Shown: positions 17,623-27,588, numbered from the stretch's first letter. The stretch: 64,000 bases of DNA from Paraburkholderia metrosideri (GCF_904848625.1 NZ_CAJHCP010000013.1:186001-250000); one strand, 5' to 3'. Made by a program: numbers and translations. The notes: generated by a model not told the origin, from the sequence alone.

Positions 17623-18786
17623 ATGAGCACGCAGAACAGCTCTTTTGCCGGATTCAAGGTTCAGTCGATAGAAAAGACAAGTACCAGAAATTCAGGTTTG
17701 GATGCATTACGAGCCTGCATCACGCTGCTCGTGGTCTTTCATCACTGCGCTATTACCTATGGCGCGATTGGCGGTTGGTATTACCACGAAATACCACCGG
17801 ACAAATCTTTCACATCGGTTGTGCTGGTGCTGTTCTGTTCCGTCAATCAGGCTTTCTTCATGGGCCTCTTCTTCCTGCTGGCTGGACACTACACCGCCAG
17901 GTCTATCGATAAGAAAGGTTCAACGCGCTTTCTCGCGGACCGGTTGCTCAGGCTGGGGGCACCGCTGCTCGTGTATGGACTGCTCCTCGGTCCGATCACC
18001 ATTGCGTTGGCGGCAACCCGTGCAGGGCAGCCGTTTTTCGGAACCCTGATCTACCTGTGGCGGAAAGGCACATTCGAAAATGGGCCTATGTGGTTCGCCC
18101 AGGCTTTGCTGCTATTCAGCGCAGCGACTGTCGCGGGACGTTGGATCCTTTCAGGTTATAACGGTAGTCCGCGACTCCAGAATCTCCGAAACCTGGTACC
18201 TTCCAATTCAATGCTGTGTATCGCGGCGCTTCTCACGGGCGCCGCTGCACTTGCGCTGCGCTCGGTATGGCCTGTTGGCGTCAATGTGTGGGGCTTGCAG
18301 TTGGGGTACTTCGCGAGCTATATCGTGTTATATGCGGCAGGTTACGGTACGGCGCGTGCGCGTTGGATCGAGCACTTGCCAGAACGACAGGTTCGCTTAT
18401 GGTGGCGTATTGCGTTAATCGCTCTACCTGTGCTGCCCATTGTTTATTTCGCCGGCAAACCGTTCCCTGCATTACGCGGATTTCCACTTGCGGTCGTTTA
18501 TGCTTTCTGGGAGCCGCTTGTCGCGTGGGGCATCATTCTTATTCTGTTGGACGGCTTTCAGCGACACTTCCACCGACTTGATGGTTTATGGTCGTCACTG
18601 TCGAGGCGCGCTTATACGATCTACATCATTCATCCGCCCGTGCTGGTTGGCGTGGCGTTGATGTGGAAAAACATTCCAGCAAGCCCTTTTCTAAAATTTG
18701 CCGTGACGGGAAGCGTGGCTTGTTTCGTGTGCTATCTGATTGCGGGCCTCCTTCTCTGGGTACCTGCGTTCAGGAAGGTATTGTGA
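17623..18786 (+). CDS. Membrane acyltransferase (acyltransferase 3/OafA-OpgC type)
   Basis: A 387-residue protein with about ten membrane helices. It starts with G-L-D-A-L-R-A, followed by V-V-F-H-H near 45-48, the conserved His pair motif of the acyltransferase-3 family, and contains Y-T-I-Y-I-I-H near the C-terminus. It probably acylates a surface glycan or lipid. ATG 17623 follows AGGCGG; the longer frame to 17542 is unlikely. The coding sequence is visibly less GC-rich than its neighbours, a hint of transfer. Confidence 0.82.
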   Translation: MSTQNSSFAGFKVQSIEKTSTRNSGLDALRACITLLVVFHHCAITYGAIGGWYYHEIPPDKSFTSVVLVLFCSVNQAFFMGLFFLLAGHYTARSIDKKGSTRFLADRLLRLGAPLLVYGLLLGPITIALAATRAGQPFFGTLIYLWRKGTFENGPMWFAQALLLFSAATVAGRWILSGYNGSPRLQNLRNLVPSNSMLCIAALLTGAAALALRSVWPVGVNVWGLQLGYFASYIVLYAAGYGTARARWIEHLPERQVRLWWRIALIALPVLPIVYFAGKPFPALRGFPLAVVYAFWEPLVAWGIILILLDGFQRHFHRLDGLWSSLSRRAYTIYIIHPPVLVGVALMWKNIPASPFLKFAVTGSVACFVCYLIAGLLLWVPAFRKVL

Positions 18787-18943
18787 CCACACAAAATGAA
18801 ATACTTTCAACTACCCTCGTCCCGCTTTTTTTCCTGAGTCGCGCCCGGAGAAAACGTCGCGTCATGACGGAGTCTGCGTACGACGAGCGAGCAGCCAGCC
18901 AGGAGGCCACAACGGCTGCGGCAGCTCGTCTCCTGCCCGGCTC

Positions 18944-19795
18944 CTAACGCCTCAATTCCGACAGAATCGCCTCTGCAAGGAACTCACAAGGCGGCCGCTT
19001 CGAGCCGGTGCTTCGCGCCAGCACCATTTCGAGCGCATCGATCTTTGGCAAGCCTTGCGCTTGCCCGAGCAGCATGAAGTGCGCGGGCACGGCACATCGT
19101 GCCAGCGAGACGACCGCGAGTCCGGCCTCGGCCATCGAAATCAGTCCCAACAAACTAGGACTTTCATACGAGGTCCGGTAAGTGATCTTCGCGCGCTCAA
19201 GGCTACGGATCGCGTTTTCCCGCGCAACGCTGCCGGGCAGAAACACAGCGATCGGCAACGGCCTTTCCTGCCATATTTCATGCGCGCTCGGCGCGGCCGC
19301 CCACTCCATCGGTTCGAAGCGGATGAACTCGCCCGATAAACCCTTGACTCGCGTCGCGCACACCAGATCGACGGAGCCGTCTTTGACCATCGGCGCGAGG
19401 GCGACGCTCGGCAAGCCGACCACCTGAATCTCCACTTTCGGGTAAGTGACGGAAAACTTTTTGAGGATCGGCGGCAGCAGCGACGACGCGTAATCGTCCG
19501 GCACGCCGATGCTCACGCGCCCCGTCACGTCCGGCCGCACCACCGCTGCCCACGCTTCGTCGCGTAAGGCCAGCATGCGGCGGGCGTACGTCAGCAGCAC
19601 CTCGCCGTCCTGGGTCGGCACGACATTGCGCGGTTTGCGGACGAACAACGGCTTGCCCAGCGCCGTCTCAAGCGTCTTGATCTGCATGCTGACCGCCGAC
19701 TGCGACCGATGCACGACTTCTGCCGCCCGGCTGATGTTGCCCGTGTCGGCGACGGCGACGATCATCGCCATCACGTCCAGGTCGAGGGCCTTCAT
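18944..19795 (-). CDS. LysR family transcriptional regulator
   Basis: A 283-residue protein with an N-terminal winged HTH (N-I-S-R-A-A-E-V-V-H-R-S-Q-S-A-V-S-M-Q-I near 20-40) and a periplasmic-binding-like effector domain. The start M-K-A-L-D-L-D at 19795 is standard; the open frame to 19921 would run into the divergent hydrolase. A TATCA-N7-TGATA site lies in the 105-bp divergent promoter. Confidence 0.88.
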   Translation of the reverse strand: MKALDLDVMAMIVAVADTGNISRAAEVVHRSQSAVSMQIKTLETALGKPLFVRKPRNVVPTQDGEVLLTYARRMLALRDEAWAAVVRPDVTGRVSIGVPDDYASSLLPPILKKFSVTYPKVEIQVVGLPSVALAPMVKDGSVDLVCATRVKGLSGEFIRFEPMEWAAAPSAHEIWQERPLPIAVFLPGSVARENAIRSLERAKITYRTSYESPSLLGLISMAEAGLAVVSLARCAVPAHFMLLGQAQGLPKIDALEMVLARSTGSKRPPCEFLAEAILSELRR

Positions 19796-19809
19796 GGTCA
19801 TTGAGTTGG

Positions 19810-19826
19810 TATCAGATAAATTGATA
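19810..19826. promoter_or_regulatory. LysR-type operator (TATCA-N7-TGATA)
   Basis: An inverted repeat with 5-bp arms and AT-rich centre between the divergent LysR and hydrolase genes, fitting the T-N11-A rule for LysR recognition sites. Confidence 0.6.
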
Positions 19827-19900
19827 GTTTCGATCAATATTACGCGATTTTCTAAATTTACGACATCGGGCATATTGGCGGCAAAAGGAGCCTCCCCAAA

Positions 19901-20752
19901 ATGAACGCCCGTACCGACCACTCAGTGCTTGCCGTAGCAGATCTGTCGTTCGCGACCATCGGATCGGGCATCAGCGTGCCGTACGTCGAGTGTGGACAGG
20001 GCGAGCCGCTGGTTTTCGTGCACGGATCGCTGTGCGACTACCGGTACTGGGACGCTCAAACGGCGGCGCTGTCCGAGCATTTCCGTTGTATTTCGGTCAG
20101 CCTGAGCCACTACTGGCCGGCCAGCGAGGCGGTTATCCAGAGCGAGTTCGGCTGGCAGACGCACGTCGCTGAACTGGCCGAGTTCATCGAGGCGATCGAC
20201 CTGGGTCCCGTCCATCTGATCGGCCATTCGCGCGGCGGCAACGTGGCGTTCCAGGTTGCCCGCGAATATCCGCGCCTCATCAAGTCGCTGACGCTCGCGG
20301 ACCCGGGCGGTCCGCTGCAAATCGAAGGGATGCCGGACGCGTCGCTGCCGACCTCGACCAATGTGTTGCGCGCACGCGTCGTCGAGTTGATCGAGAGTCA
20401 GGAAATCGACGCGGGGCTGGAGCTTTTCGTCGATTCGGTAAGCGTGCCGGGATCCTGGCGCAAGAGCCCGATTGCGTTCCGCACCATGGCCATCGACAAC
20501 GCGAGCACGCTGCCCAAGCAGTTGCGCGATCCGCTGCCCGCCTTTTCGCGCGACGCGGCACGTGACGTCAAATGCCGCACCTTGCTGATCGACGGACAAA
20601 AAAGCCCACGCATGTTTCGCAACAATGTCGAAAAGCTCGCCGAGTGGATCGACTATGCGGAACGCGAGACCATCGCCGGTGCGTCGCACGGGATGAACGT
20701 GTCGAATGCCGGCGCATTCAACCGGGCCGTGCGCGCGTTCGTCAGCTTCTGA
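19901..20752 (+). CDS. Alpha/beta hydrolase
   Basis: A 283-residue protein with oxyanion H-G-S at 41-43, nucleophile Ser110 in G-H-S-R-G-G, a plausible Asp near 231 and His in G-A-S-H-G-M near 263. It matches the epoxide-hydrolase/peroxidase-like branch of the fold; substrate unknown. AAGGAG precedes the ATG. Divergent from and probably controlled by the LysR gene at 19795. Confidence 0.85.
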   Translation: MNARTDHSVLAVADLSFATIGSGISVPYVECGQGEPLVFVHGSLCDYRYWDAQTAALSEHFRCISVSLSHYWPASEAVIQSEFGWQTHVAELAEFIEAIDLGPVHLIGHSRGGNVAFQVAREYPRLIKSLTLADPGGPLQIEGMPDASLPTSTNVLRARVVELIESQEIDAGLELFVDSVSVPGSWRKSPIAFRTMAIDNASTLPKQLRDPLPAFSRDAARDVKCRTLLIDGQKSPRMFRNNVEKLAEWIDYAERETIAGASHGMNVSNAGAFNRAVRAFVSF

Positions 20753-20785
20753 TCACGATAGATCTGCCCTGCGCTACGGCCGACG

Positions 20786-22510
20786 CTACCTCAAGAACTC
20801 GAAATCGCATCCGTCGTCCGCTTGCAGAATCTCCCGCTCGTATAACTTTGCATAGCCGCGGGTCGCCTTCGAGGCCGCACGCGGCGGTTGCTCTGCGCGC
20901 CGCCGTTCCAGTTCGTCGTCCGATACCAGCAATTCCAGTTTGCGCTGCGCCACGCTGAGCCTGATCCGGTCGCCGTTGCGCACAAGCGCGAGCGGGCCGC
21001 CAGAAGCGGAATCGGGCGTGATATGCAACACGATCGTGCCGTACGCGGTCCCGCTCATCCGCGCATCGGACATCCGTACCATATCCTTCACGCCCGCGCG
21101 TGCGAGCTTGCCCGGAATGGGCAGATAACCGGCTTCAGGCATCGCGGAATCGCTGGTCGGCCCGGCATTGCGGAGCACCAGAAAGTCTTCCGCAGTTACA
21201 TCCAGAGCGTCGCTGTCGATACGGTTCGCGAGGTCCTCCAGCGAATCGAACACGACCGCTCGCCCTTCTTTTTCGAACAGTTTCGGATCGGCTGCCGAGC
21301 GCTTCATGATGGCGCCGCGCGGCGCGAGGTTGCCGAACAGGGCGACAAGGCCTCCCGTCTCACGCACGGGGTCCGCGAATTCGCGCACTACCGCGTGATC
21401 GACCCAACTCACGTCGTGCAGGCGGTCGCCGAGCGTCTCGCCGGTTACCATCCGGCAATCCAGATGCAACAGGTGTTTGATCTCGCGCAGAATGGCCGGC
21501 ACGCCGCCGGCCGCGTACAGGTCTTCCATGTAGTGTTCGCCAGTCGGCTTCAGGTTCACCAGCACGGGTGTGGTGTCGCTCAATTCGTTGAGCCGTTGCA
21601 GATCGACTTTCAGCCCAAGCCGCCCGGCAATCGCAGTGAGGTGGATCACCGCGTTCGTGGACCCGCCGATCGCCAGCAACACGCGCAACGCATTTTCAAC
21701 GGAATTCGCCGTGATCACCTCGCTCGGGCGGATCGGGTGGCCAATCAACCCGAACGCCGCGCGGCCGGTTTCCTCGGCAATCCGCAGGCGGTCTGCATCG
21801 ACCGCGGGGCAGGCGGCGCTATTCGCCGGCATCATGCCGAGCGTTTCCGCGATGATCGCCATCGTGCTGGCCGTACCCATCACCGCGCACGTGCCCGCCG
21901 TCGACGCGAGACGCCGTTCGACCACGTCGATTTCCTGCGCATCGATTTCGGTCGCGCGGAATTTGGCCCAGAAACGGCGGCAGTCGGTACACGCGCCCAG
22001 CCGTTCACCGCGATGACGGCTCGTCGACATCGGCCCCGCCACCAGCTGAATCGCGGGAATGTTCGCCGAGGCCGCGCCCATCAACTGCGCGGGTACGGTC
22101 TTGTCGCAACCGCCCAGCAACACGACCGAGTCCATCGGTTGGGCGCGCGTCATTTCCTCGACATCCATCGACATCAGATTGCGAAACTTCAAACTGGTCG
22201 GCGCCAGAAAGGTTTCGCCGAGCGAGATGGTAGGAAACTCGATCGGCAAACCGCCAGCGGCCAGCACGCCCCGCTTGACCGCGTCGATCATTTCAGGAAA
22301 GTGGCGGTGACAATTGTTGAAACCGCTCGCCGAATGCGCAATGCCGACAATCGGCCGGTCGAGCATCTCGCGGCTATAGCCCATCGAACTGGCAAACGTG
22401 CGCCGCAGGTACACGCTGAATTCGCGGTCGCCGTAGTTCGTCAGTCCGCGTGCGAAACCCACTGGGGCTGAATCGGCTTTCGGCTCTTTGTCTTTCTTCT
22501 GATCGCTCAT
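20786..22510 (-). CDS. IlvD/Edd family sugar-acid dehydratase
   Basis: A 574-residue Fe-S dehydratase with cysteines in F-N-N-C-H-R-H-F, L-L-G-G-C-D-K-T and G-T-C-A-V-M-G-T-A-S-T-M, and the C-terminal G-T-A-Y-G-T-I-V-L-H region. The form resembles L-arabonate/D-xylonate-type dehydratases rather than the amino-acid enzyme IlvD. It should convert an aldonate-like acid to a 2-keto-3-deoxy acid. Last gene of the operon; a GTG at 22522 overlapping the aldehyde dehydrogenase stop is an alternative start. Confidence 0.87.
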   Translation of the reverse strand: MSDQKKDKEPKADSAPVGFARGLTNYGDREFSVYLRRTFASSMGYSREMLDRPIVGIAHSASGFNNCHRHFPEMIDAVKRGVLAAGGLPIEFPTISLGETFLAPTSLKFRNLMSMDVEEMTRAQPMDSVVLLGGCDKTVPAQLMGAASANIPAIQLVAGPMSTSRHRGERLGACTDCRRFWAKFRATEIDAQEIDVVERRLASTAGTCAVMGTASTMAIIAETLGMMPANSAACPAVDADRLRIAEETGRAAFGLIGHPIRPSEVITANSVENALRVLLAIGGSTNAVIHLTAIAGRLGLKVDLQRLNELSDTTPVLVNLKPTGEHYMEDLYAAGGVPAILREIKHLLHLDCRMVTGETLGDRLHDVSWVDHAVVREFADPVRETGGLVALFGNLAPRGAIMKRSAADPKLFEKEGRAVVFDSLEDLANRIDSDALDVTAEDFLVLRNAGPTSDSAMPEAGYLPIPGKLARAGVKDMVRMSDARMSGTAYGTIVLHITPDSASGGPLALVRNGDRIRLSVAQRKLELLVSDDELERRRAEQPPRAASKATRGYAKLYEREILQADDGCDFEFLR

Positions 22511-22518
22511 TGAGACAC

Positions 22519-23958
22519 TCACTGAAGACGAAACTTGATGTACTTCGGTTCGAGGTAATCGCGTATGCCCAACTGTCCCCCTTCCCGCCCGATGCCACTT
22601 TCCTTCGCGCCACCAAACGGAATTTCCGCCGACGCCAGCAGCATGTCATTCACGCCTACCATACCTGATTCCAGCGCTTCGCTGGCGCGCGTCGCGACGC
22701 TAAGCGAATTCGAGAACACGTAAGCGGCCAGACCGAACGGCACATTGTTGGCGCGCCCGATCACTTCATCGAACGATGAAAACGACGCGATGGGCGCAAC
22801 GGGCGCGAAAGGCTCGCAGGTCATGATATCGGCATGTTCGGGCACGTCGGCCAGCACGGTGGGCTGGAAGAAGAATCCGCTCGTCAATTCGGGAGGAATC
22901 CGCCCGCCGGCACGTAACGTGGCGCCTTTTTTCACGGCGTCGTCGACCAGCGTCAATGCCCGGGCGCGGCCACGTTCGTTGGTCATCGGGCCGAATTCGG
23001 TCTCCGCTGCGAGACCGTTACCGATTCGTAAGCCGCTGGCAACATCGGCCATGGCCTGCTCGAACGCAGCCTTGATGCTTTGATGAACATAGAAGCGGCT
23101 CGGCGAAATGCAGACCTGTCCGGCATTGCGAAACTTCGTGCGGGCGCATAGCGTGCCGACTGCAACCGGGTCGGCATCTTCGAATACGAGTACCGGCGCG
23201 TGGCCGCCCAGTTCCATGCTGACGCGTTTCACACCGTCCGCGCACATCCGCAGAATCTGTTTGCCGACCGGCACCGACCCAGTCAGGCTTACTTTCCGGA
23301 TCACAGGTGAGCCGATCAGATGCGCCGAAATCGCAGGCGGGTCGCCGGTGACGACGTTCAGCACGCCGCGCGGCAATCCCGCTGCGAGCGCAGCTTCGAC
23401 GATCACGTAGGTCGCTGAAGGGGCCTCCTCCGAAGGCTTGATCACGATCGAACATCCGGCAGCTAGCGCAGGCGCGATCTTGCGTGCGGGTAGCAAACCC
23501 GGGAAATTCCACGCGGTGAACGCAGCCACCGGACCGACCGGATCGAAGCGCACATGCAAACGCGTCGCAGCATCGCGGCCGTCGAGCGTATGGCCGAACA
23601 CGCGACACGCGTCGCCCGCATACCAGTCGAACTGATCGGCCATCGCGTTGAATTCGCCCTTCGATTCCGCGAGCGGCTTGCCGGTTTCCAGCGTCATCAA
23701 ACGCGCGCCGTCCGTGGCGCGATGCCGGATCTCGTCCGCGATGCGGCGCAGCAACGCGGCGCGGTCCCAGCCCGGCACCGCGCGCCACGCGCGAAAGCCG
23801 CGTTGCGCCGCTTCGAGTGCGTCGTCGAGATCGCGGCTACTGGCGCTCGGGATCGCGCCTAGCGTACTGCCGTCGAACGGATTGATGACCGGCACAGTCG
23901 CGCCTGACGACGCGCGCCGCCACTCGCCATCGATAAACAAACCGTGGTCGTCGTACAT
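22519..23958 (-). CDS. NAD(P)-dependent aldehyde dehydrogenase
   Basis: A 479-residue ALDH with Asn151 (T-A-W-N-F-P), Glu249 (M-E-L-G-G-H) and catalytic Cys283 (Q-V-C-I). Closest in style to succinate- or 2-oxoglutarate-semialdehyde dehydrogenases. In this operon it probably oxidises the aldehyde released by the pathway. Gap of 34 bp from the ThDP enzyme gene; its stop overlaps a possible GTG start of the dehydratase. Confidence 0.9.
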   Translation of the reverse strand: MYDDHGLFIDGEWRRASSGATVPVINPFDGSTLGAIPSASSRDLDDALEAAQRGFRAWRAVPGWDRAALLRRIADEIRHRATDGARLMTLETGKPLAESKGEFNAMADQFDWYAGDACRVFGHTLDGRDAATRLHVRFDPVGPVAAFTAWNFPGLLPARKIAPALAAGCSIVIKPSEEAPSATYVIVEAALAAGLPRGVLNVVTGDPPAISAHLIGSPVIRKVSLTGSVPVGKQILRMCADGVKRVSMELGGHAPVLVFEDADPVAVGTLCARTKFRNAGQVCISPSRFYVHQSIKAAFEQAMADVASGLRIGNGLAAETEFGPMTNERGRARALTLVDDAVKKGATLRAGGRIPPELTSGFFFQPTVLADVPEHADIMTCEPFAPVAPIASFSSFDEVIGRANNVPFGLAAYVFSNSLSVATRASEALESGMVGVNDMLLASAEIPFGGAKESGIGREGGQLGIRDYLEPKYIKFRLQ

Positions 23959-23992
23959 AGGGGCCTCGCTATGAGCTGCTTACTCGTTGGTG

Positions 23993-25954
23993 CTAGAGCG
24001 TCTGGTCGCCATACAGCTTTTCAACGGCGGGCACCCAGGGGCCGACGTTCCAGCGTCCATAGGCACCCATGCCGCCTTCGTCGAGACGTCCCCAGTAGAC
24101 CGGCACGTGCACGACCGACAGACCGTCGTGACGATAGGCTTCGTCGAGCGCGGCTGCCAGCTCCTGCGCCGACCAGCCGCCGAATACGCCTTTCACGCCG
24201 GTCACCGAATTGGCCATGGCGACGAAGTCGACCCGCACATCGTCGTGAGTGCCGAAGTCGGGGCCGTATTGCGCGACCTGTAAAGATGAAATCGCACCCA
24301 TACGGCGGTTGTCGAACAGCACGAGCATGCCCTTCACACCGTGCACCACAGCGTCGATCAGAATCTGCGGATTCATCATGAACGAGCCGTCGCCGGTGAA
24401 CGCCATCATGTATCGGCTATGGTTCGCGAACGCGCCAGCAAGCAGTCCGCTCGCGGCAAAGCCCATGTATGACGCGCCGCTTTCGGTGAAGGTGTCGTCC
24501 GGAAGATCGTCTTCGGCGAGTTGGAAGCCGTTGGCCTGCACGTCGCCCGCATCGAACAGCTTGACCGCACCGACGCGTTTGGCAAACGACGCCGCCGCGT
24601 AAATCGCGCTGGGTTGCGTCAGCACTTCTCTGTTCCACGCAGCGTCCATCAACGTCACGCCGCTGACGCGCGAGCGCTTTAACGCGTTCCATTCGGCTTT
24701 TTTAGCGATGCACGCGTTTATCCAGTCACTACGGACGAGCGGCTTTGCTGCTCGCCGCTGCAAAGCAAGAATCAGCCCGTCGACCACGGCGCCAATGTCG
24801 CCGGTCAACGCAATCGTATGGTTGTAGTGGTTCGCATCGTGAATGTCGCCGTTGATATTGATCACCGCTTCGGCCATCGGATAGCCTGTGCCCGAACAGT
24901 CGGCCTGACACACCGCTCGCGAGCCAATCGCAATCAGCAGGGTGGCGTTTTCCATCGCGTGGTTTCCCGACAGCGAACCTTTACTGCCGCCCACATGCAT
25001 ATTGCGCGGATGCGCATCAGGCAGCACACCCAGCGAATTCGGCGACAACACGACAACCGCACCGGCCGCTTCGGCTAAACGCGCAAGTTCAGCGCCATAG
25101 CGGCGCGCACCGCCGCCCGCTTTGATAACAATGCGCTGATGACGCTCGATCAACAGACACGCTGAATCGTAAGCATCGCTATGCGCGGGCGCCAGTACCG
25201 GCATCAGCATGCGTTCCGGCAATGCGTCGATACGCAATTGCACGCGCCTCGGCTGAACGTTGATCGGCAGCATCAGAAAGAACGGGCCCGCAAAATACGG
25301 ACGATGCACAGTCTCCGTGCCACGCCGCATCGCGTCGCGCAATGCCTCCGGTGTGTGCAACGTATACGCGCCGCTCATGGTTTCGGTCAGACGTAGAAAC
25401 TGATTCTGCCGGGGGCCGGGAATCTGTTGCATGTTGTAGCCTTCGCCATGCGTCGTTTCATCGCCATAGATGTGATAAACGCCCACTCCGTTCGACGCCG
25501 TGGCCAGCGATCCGGCAAACGCCTGCAATGCCCCCGGTCCAATCGACGTAACAACAGCCGGCGTTTCGCCAAACACCCACGCAAGCGCGGTTGCCGCATG
25601 CGCCATCGCGACTTCGTTGCGGCACTGATAAAAACGCGTGACGCGCTCTTCGGAATAGATGCGCAAAATGTTGCCGAGGTCGGTCGTGCCGTGTCCCAGA
25701 ATGCCGAGATACTTGCTCACGTTCTGACGCAGCAACGCAAGCACGAGCGCTTCGGAAACGGTCACATCGAGCGATGCATTCAACGTGCCGACAGCGATCG
25801 CGTTCATTACGTCACCCGCGCGTGCAATCGCTCGCGCCCGTTGCCGCACTTCGGCTGTCGCAGCATCTTCCGGCGCGGCAGGCGCGGCATCGTCGCGTTG
25901 ATTCCGTTCGTCGCGCGCATGCCCCCGCGCGATAGAAGTCTGCCGGGCCCTCAT
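23993..25954 (-). CDS. ThDP-dependent enzyme, IolD-like
   Basis: A 653-residue protein of the acetolactate-synthase fold. The N-terminal Pyr domain starts near residue 65 with the Glu of Y-Q-C-R-N-E-V. The C-terminal PP domain has G521-D-G, about 25 residues, then D-N549, and the following R-R-M-G-A-I-S-S-L-Q resembles IolD (D-N-R-G-x-G-C-I-N-R-L-Q) more than AHAS. IolD hydrolyses a cyclic 1,2-dione ring. The N-terminal 60 residues are an unusual charged extension. The start is fixed by an ATGA overlap with the ABC ATPase gene. True substrate unknown. Confidence 0.8.
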   Translation of the reverse strand: MRARQTSIARGHARDERNQRDDAAPAAPEDAATAEVRQRARAIARAGDVMNAIAVGTLNASLDVTVSEALVLALLRQNVSKYLGILGHGTTDLGNILRIYSEERVTRFYQCRNEVAMAHAATALAWVFGETPAVVTSIGPGALQAFAGSLATASNGVGVYHIYGDETTHGEGYNMQQIPGPRQNQFLRLTETMSGAYTLHTPEALRDAMRRGTETVHRPYFAGPFFLMLPINVQPRRVQLRIDALPERMLMPVLAPAHSDAYDSACLLIERHQRIVIKAGGGARRYGAELARLAEAAGAVVVLSPNSLGVLPDAHPRNMHVGGSKGSLSGNHAMENATLLIAIGSRAVCQADCSGTGYPMAEAVININGDIHDANHYNHTIALTGDIGAVVDGLILALQRRAAKPLVRSDWINACIAKKAEWNALKRSRVSGVTLMDAAWNREVLTQPSAIYAAASFAKRVGAVKLFDAGDVQANGFQLAEDDLPDDTFTESGASYMGFAASGLLAGAFANHSRYMMAFTGDGSFMMNPQILIDAVVHGVKGMLVLFDNRRMGAISSLQVAQYGPDFGTHDDVRVDFVAMANSVTGVKGVFGGWSAQELAAALDEAYRHDGLSVVHVPVYWGRLDEGGMGAYGRWNVGPWVPAVEKLYGDQTL

Positions 25955-26721
25955 GCGCGGCTCCGCTTGCCCGACATGATCATCTCGACGATTTCGCCCT
26001 GACTGGTTTGCGCGGTAATCAATTCCCCGGCTTTCAGTCCGCGATACATCACGGCGATCCGGTCGGTTACTGCGAGCACGTCGCTCATGTTGTGCGTGAT
26101 ATAGATCACCGCGACGCCCTGATTCGCCAGCGAGCGCGTCAACTCCAGCACCTTGTTCTGTTCGGGCACGCTGAGCGCGGCGGTGGGTTCGTCGAGAATC
26201 ACCAGGTTCGCTTTCCAGCGGATCGCGCGCGCAATCGCAACGGCTTGTCGCTGACCACCGGACAAACTGTCCACCGACACTTTCAGCGACGGAATATGAA
26301 TATCCAGCCGGTTCAACGTCTCGCGCGCGTCGGCATGCATCGCCTTGCTGCGCAGCACCTTGATGAGTTTCGGAATCAGCGTCGTGGTGATCTCGCGGCC
26401 GATAAAGAAGTTATCGGTGACGCCTAGATTGGGCACCATCGCCAGATCCTGGAACACGGTTTCTATGCCGAGTTCGTGCGCCACTTTCGGCGCGGAGATA
26501 TCGACCGATTGCCCCTTGCACCAGATCTCGCCGGAACTCAATGAGTGAACACCGGCCAGCACTTTGACGAGGGTCGTCTTGCCCGCACCGTTGTCGCCGA
26601 GAAGCCCCAATACCTCGCCCGAATGAATATCGAGGTCGACGTTGCGCAACGCCTCGACGCCGCCAAAGCGTTTGCCGACCGAACGCAATTGCATGAAGGG
26701 TTGTGTGTGTTCTGAGCGCAT
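25951..26721 (-). CDS. Sugar ABC transporter ATP-binding protein (single domain)
   Basis: A 256-residue ATPase with Walker A G-D-N-G-A-G-K-T-T, Q-loop V-F-Q-D-L, signature L-S-G-G-Q-R-Q and Walker B L-V-I-L-D-E-P-T. It is of the ribose/xylose carbohydrate class 2 type but with one cassette instead of two, as in FrcA/XylG-short systems. ATG 26721 has AGGA 9 bp upstream; a GTG at 26748 inside a short repeat is an alternative. Works with the permease and binding protein of this operon. Confidence 0.88.
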   Translation of the reverse strand: MRSEHTQPFMQLRSVGKRFGGVEALRNVDLDIHSGEVLGLLGDNGAGKTTLVKVLAGVHSLSSGEIWCKGQSVDISAPKVAHELGIETVFQDLAMVPNLGVTDNFFIGREITTTLIPKLIKVLRSKAMHADARETLNRLDIHIPSLKVSVDSLSGGQRQAVAIARAIRWKANLVILDEPTAALSVPEQNKVLELTRSLANQGVAVIYITHNMSDVLAVTDRIAVMYRGLKAGELITAQTSQGEIVEMIMSGKRSRA

Positions 26722-26738
26722 GTCATCGAGTCCTGTCG

Positions 26739-26771
26739 GTGCGGTCACGGTGGGGTCACAGTGCGGTCACA
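26739..26771. repeat. 11-bp tandem repeat, three units, at a gene junction
   Basis: GTGCGGTCACG, GTGGGGTCACA and GTGCGGTCACA abut at 26739-26771. The repeat spans the stop of the TIM-barrel gene and the region ahead of the ABC ATPase start, so it sets the spacing between the two genes. Confidence 0.9.
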
Positions 26772-27588
26772 CGTCGAACCGCGCAAGAAACGCACGGCTT
26801 TCGTCGAGTATCTGCTGTTCGCTCAACTGGAATCCATACACCTGTGCTTCATATTCCACCGACAACGCGCCGCCGTAGCCGATTCCGCGCAAACCGGCAA
26901 CGAGCGCGTCAAAATCGATTCCGCCTCTGCCCAGCGGGGGAAACGAGAAATCGGGGAAATGACCGGCGCCGTCTTTCATATGCACATGCGCGATCCGATC
27001 GCCGAAACGGTTGACGATCTCCAGCGGATTCGCGCCCTGCACCGCGATCTGGCTCGGATCGAAATTCACCTTGAACGGCACGCCGGGCAGATCGGCGGCA
27101 AGCTGCGCATAGTCATCGGCGCTATGAAACAGATGACCGGCGATCGCCTCGATACCCACGTCGACCTCCAGCGACAACGCATGTTCGACCACTTCCGCGA
27201 CCGCTTCGGCAAACCAGCGCCACGCGACTTCTTCACTCGTGCTGGCGGCAAGCGGTCCCGAAAGAATGTGGATGTACCGCGTATCCATTTCCACCGCGAG
27301 TTGGCTGCAGCCTTTCACGAAGTCGATCGCAGCGCGGCGGCGTTGCGCATCAGGATGCAACATCGGAATATGCGCGCCCACCGCAGCCACTTTCAGATCC
27401 GCTGACCGTATCGCCTTGAGCACGTTCGTGCGCTCCTGTGGCGAGGTGTCCGGCGTAATATGCGCGTCGGCCCAAGGCAAGGTTTCGGCATTCAGTTCGA
27501 TGCCCGCATAGCCCGCGCGCTTCACCGCGCCGACCACGTCGGTGAGCGTGCGCCCCGGCAGCCCCACCGTATGAAATGCTGCGTACAT
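26767..27588 (-). CDS. Sugar-phosphate isomerase/epimerase family TIM barrel (IolE/IolI-like)
   Basis: A 273-residue AP-endonuclease-2-type TIM barrel with metal-ligand style motifs: G-I-E-L-N near 30-34, G-I-E-A-I-A-G-H near 145-152, V-N-F-D-P-S near 173-178, H-V-H-M-K-D near 200-205, S-V-E-Y-E near 243-247. Members include inosose dehydratase IolE, inosose isomerase IolI and ketose 3-epimerases. In this operon it is likely to isomerise or dehydrate the oxidised sugar or cyclitol. Precise reaction not assignable. Confidence 0.8.
   Translation of the reverse strand: MYAAFHTVGLPGRTLTDVVGAVKRAGYAGIELNAETLPWADAHITPDTSPQERTNVLKAIRSADLKVAAVGAHIPMLHPDAQRRRAAIDFVKGCSQLAVEMDTRYIHILSGPLAASTSEEVAWRWFAEAVAEVVEHALSLEVDVGIEAIAGHLFHSADDYAQLAADLPGVPFKVNFDPSQIAVQGANPLEIVNRFGDRIAHVHMKDGAGHFPDFSFPPLGRGGIDFDALVAGLRGIGYGGALSVEYEAQVYGFQLSEQQILDESRAFLARFDV

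Noticed and set aside
20888..22471. 527-codon plus-strand open frame
   Set aside because: Antisense shadow of the IlvD/Edd dehydratase gene; Arg/His-rich with no family features.
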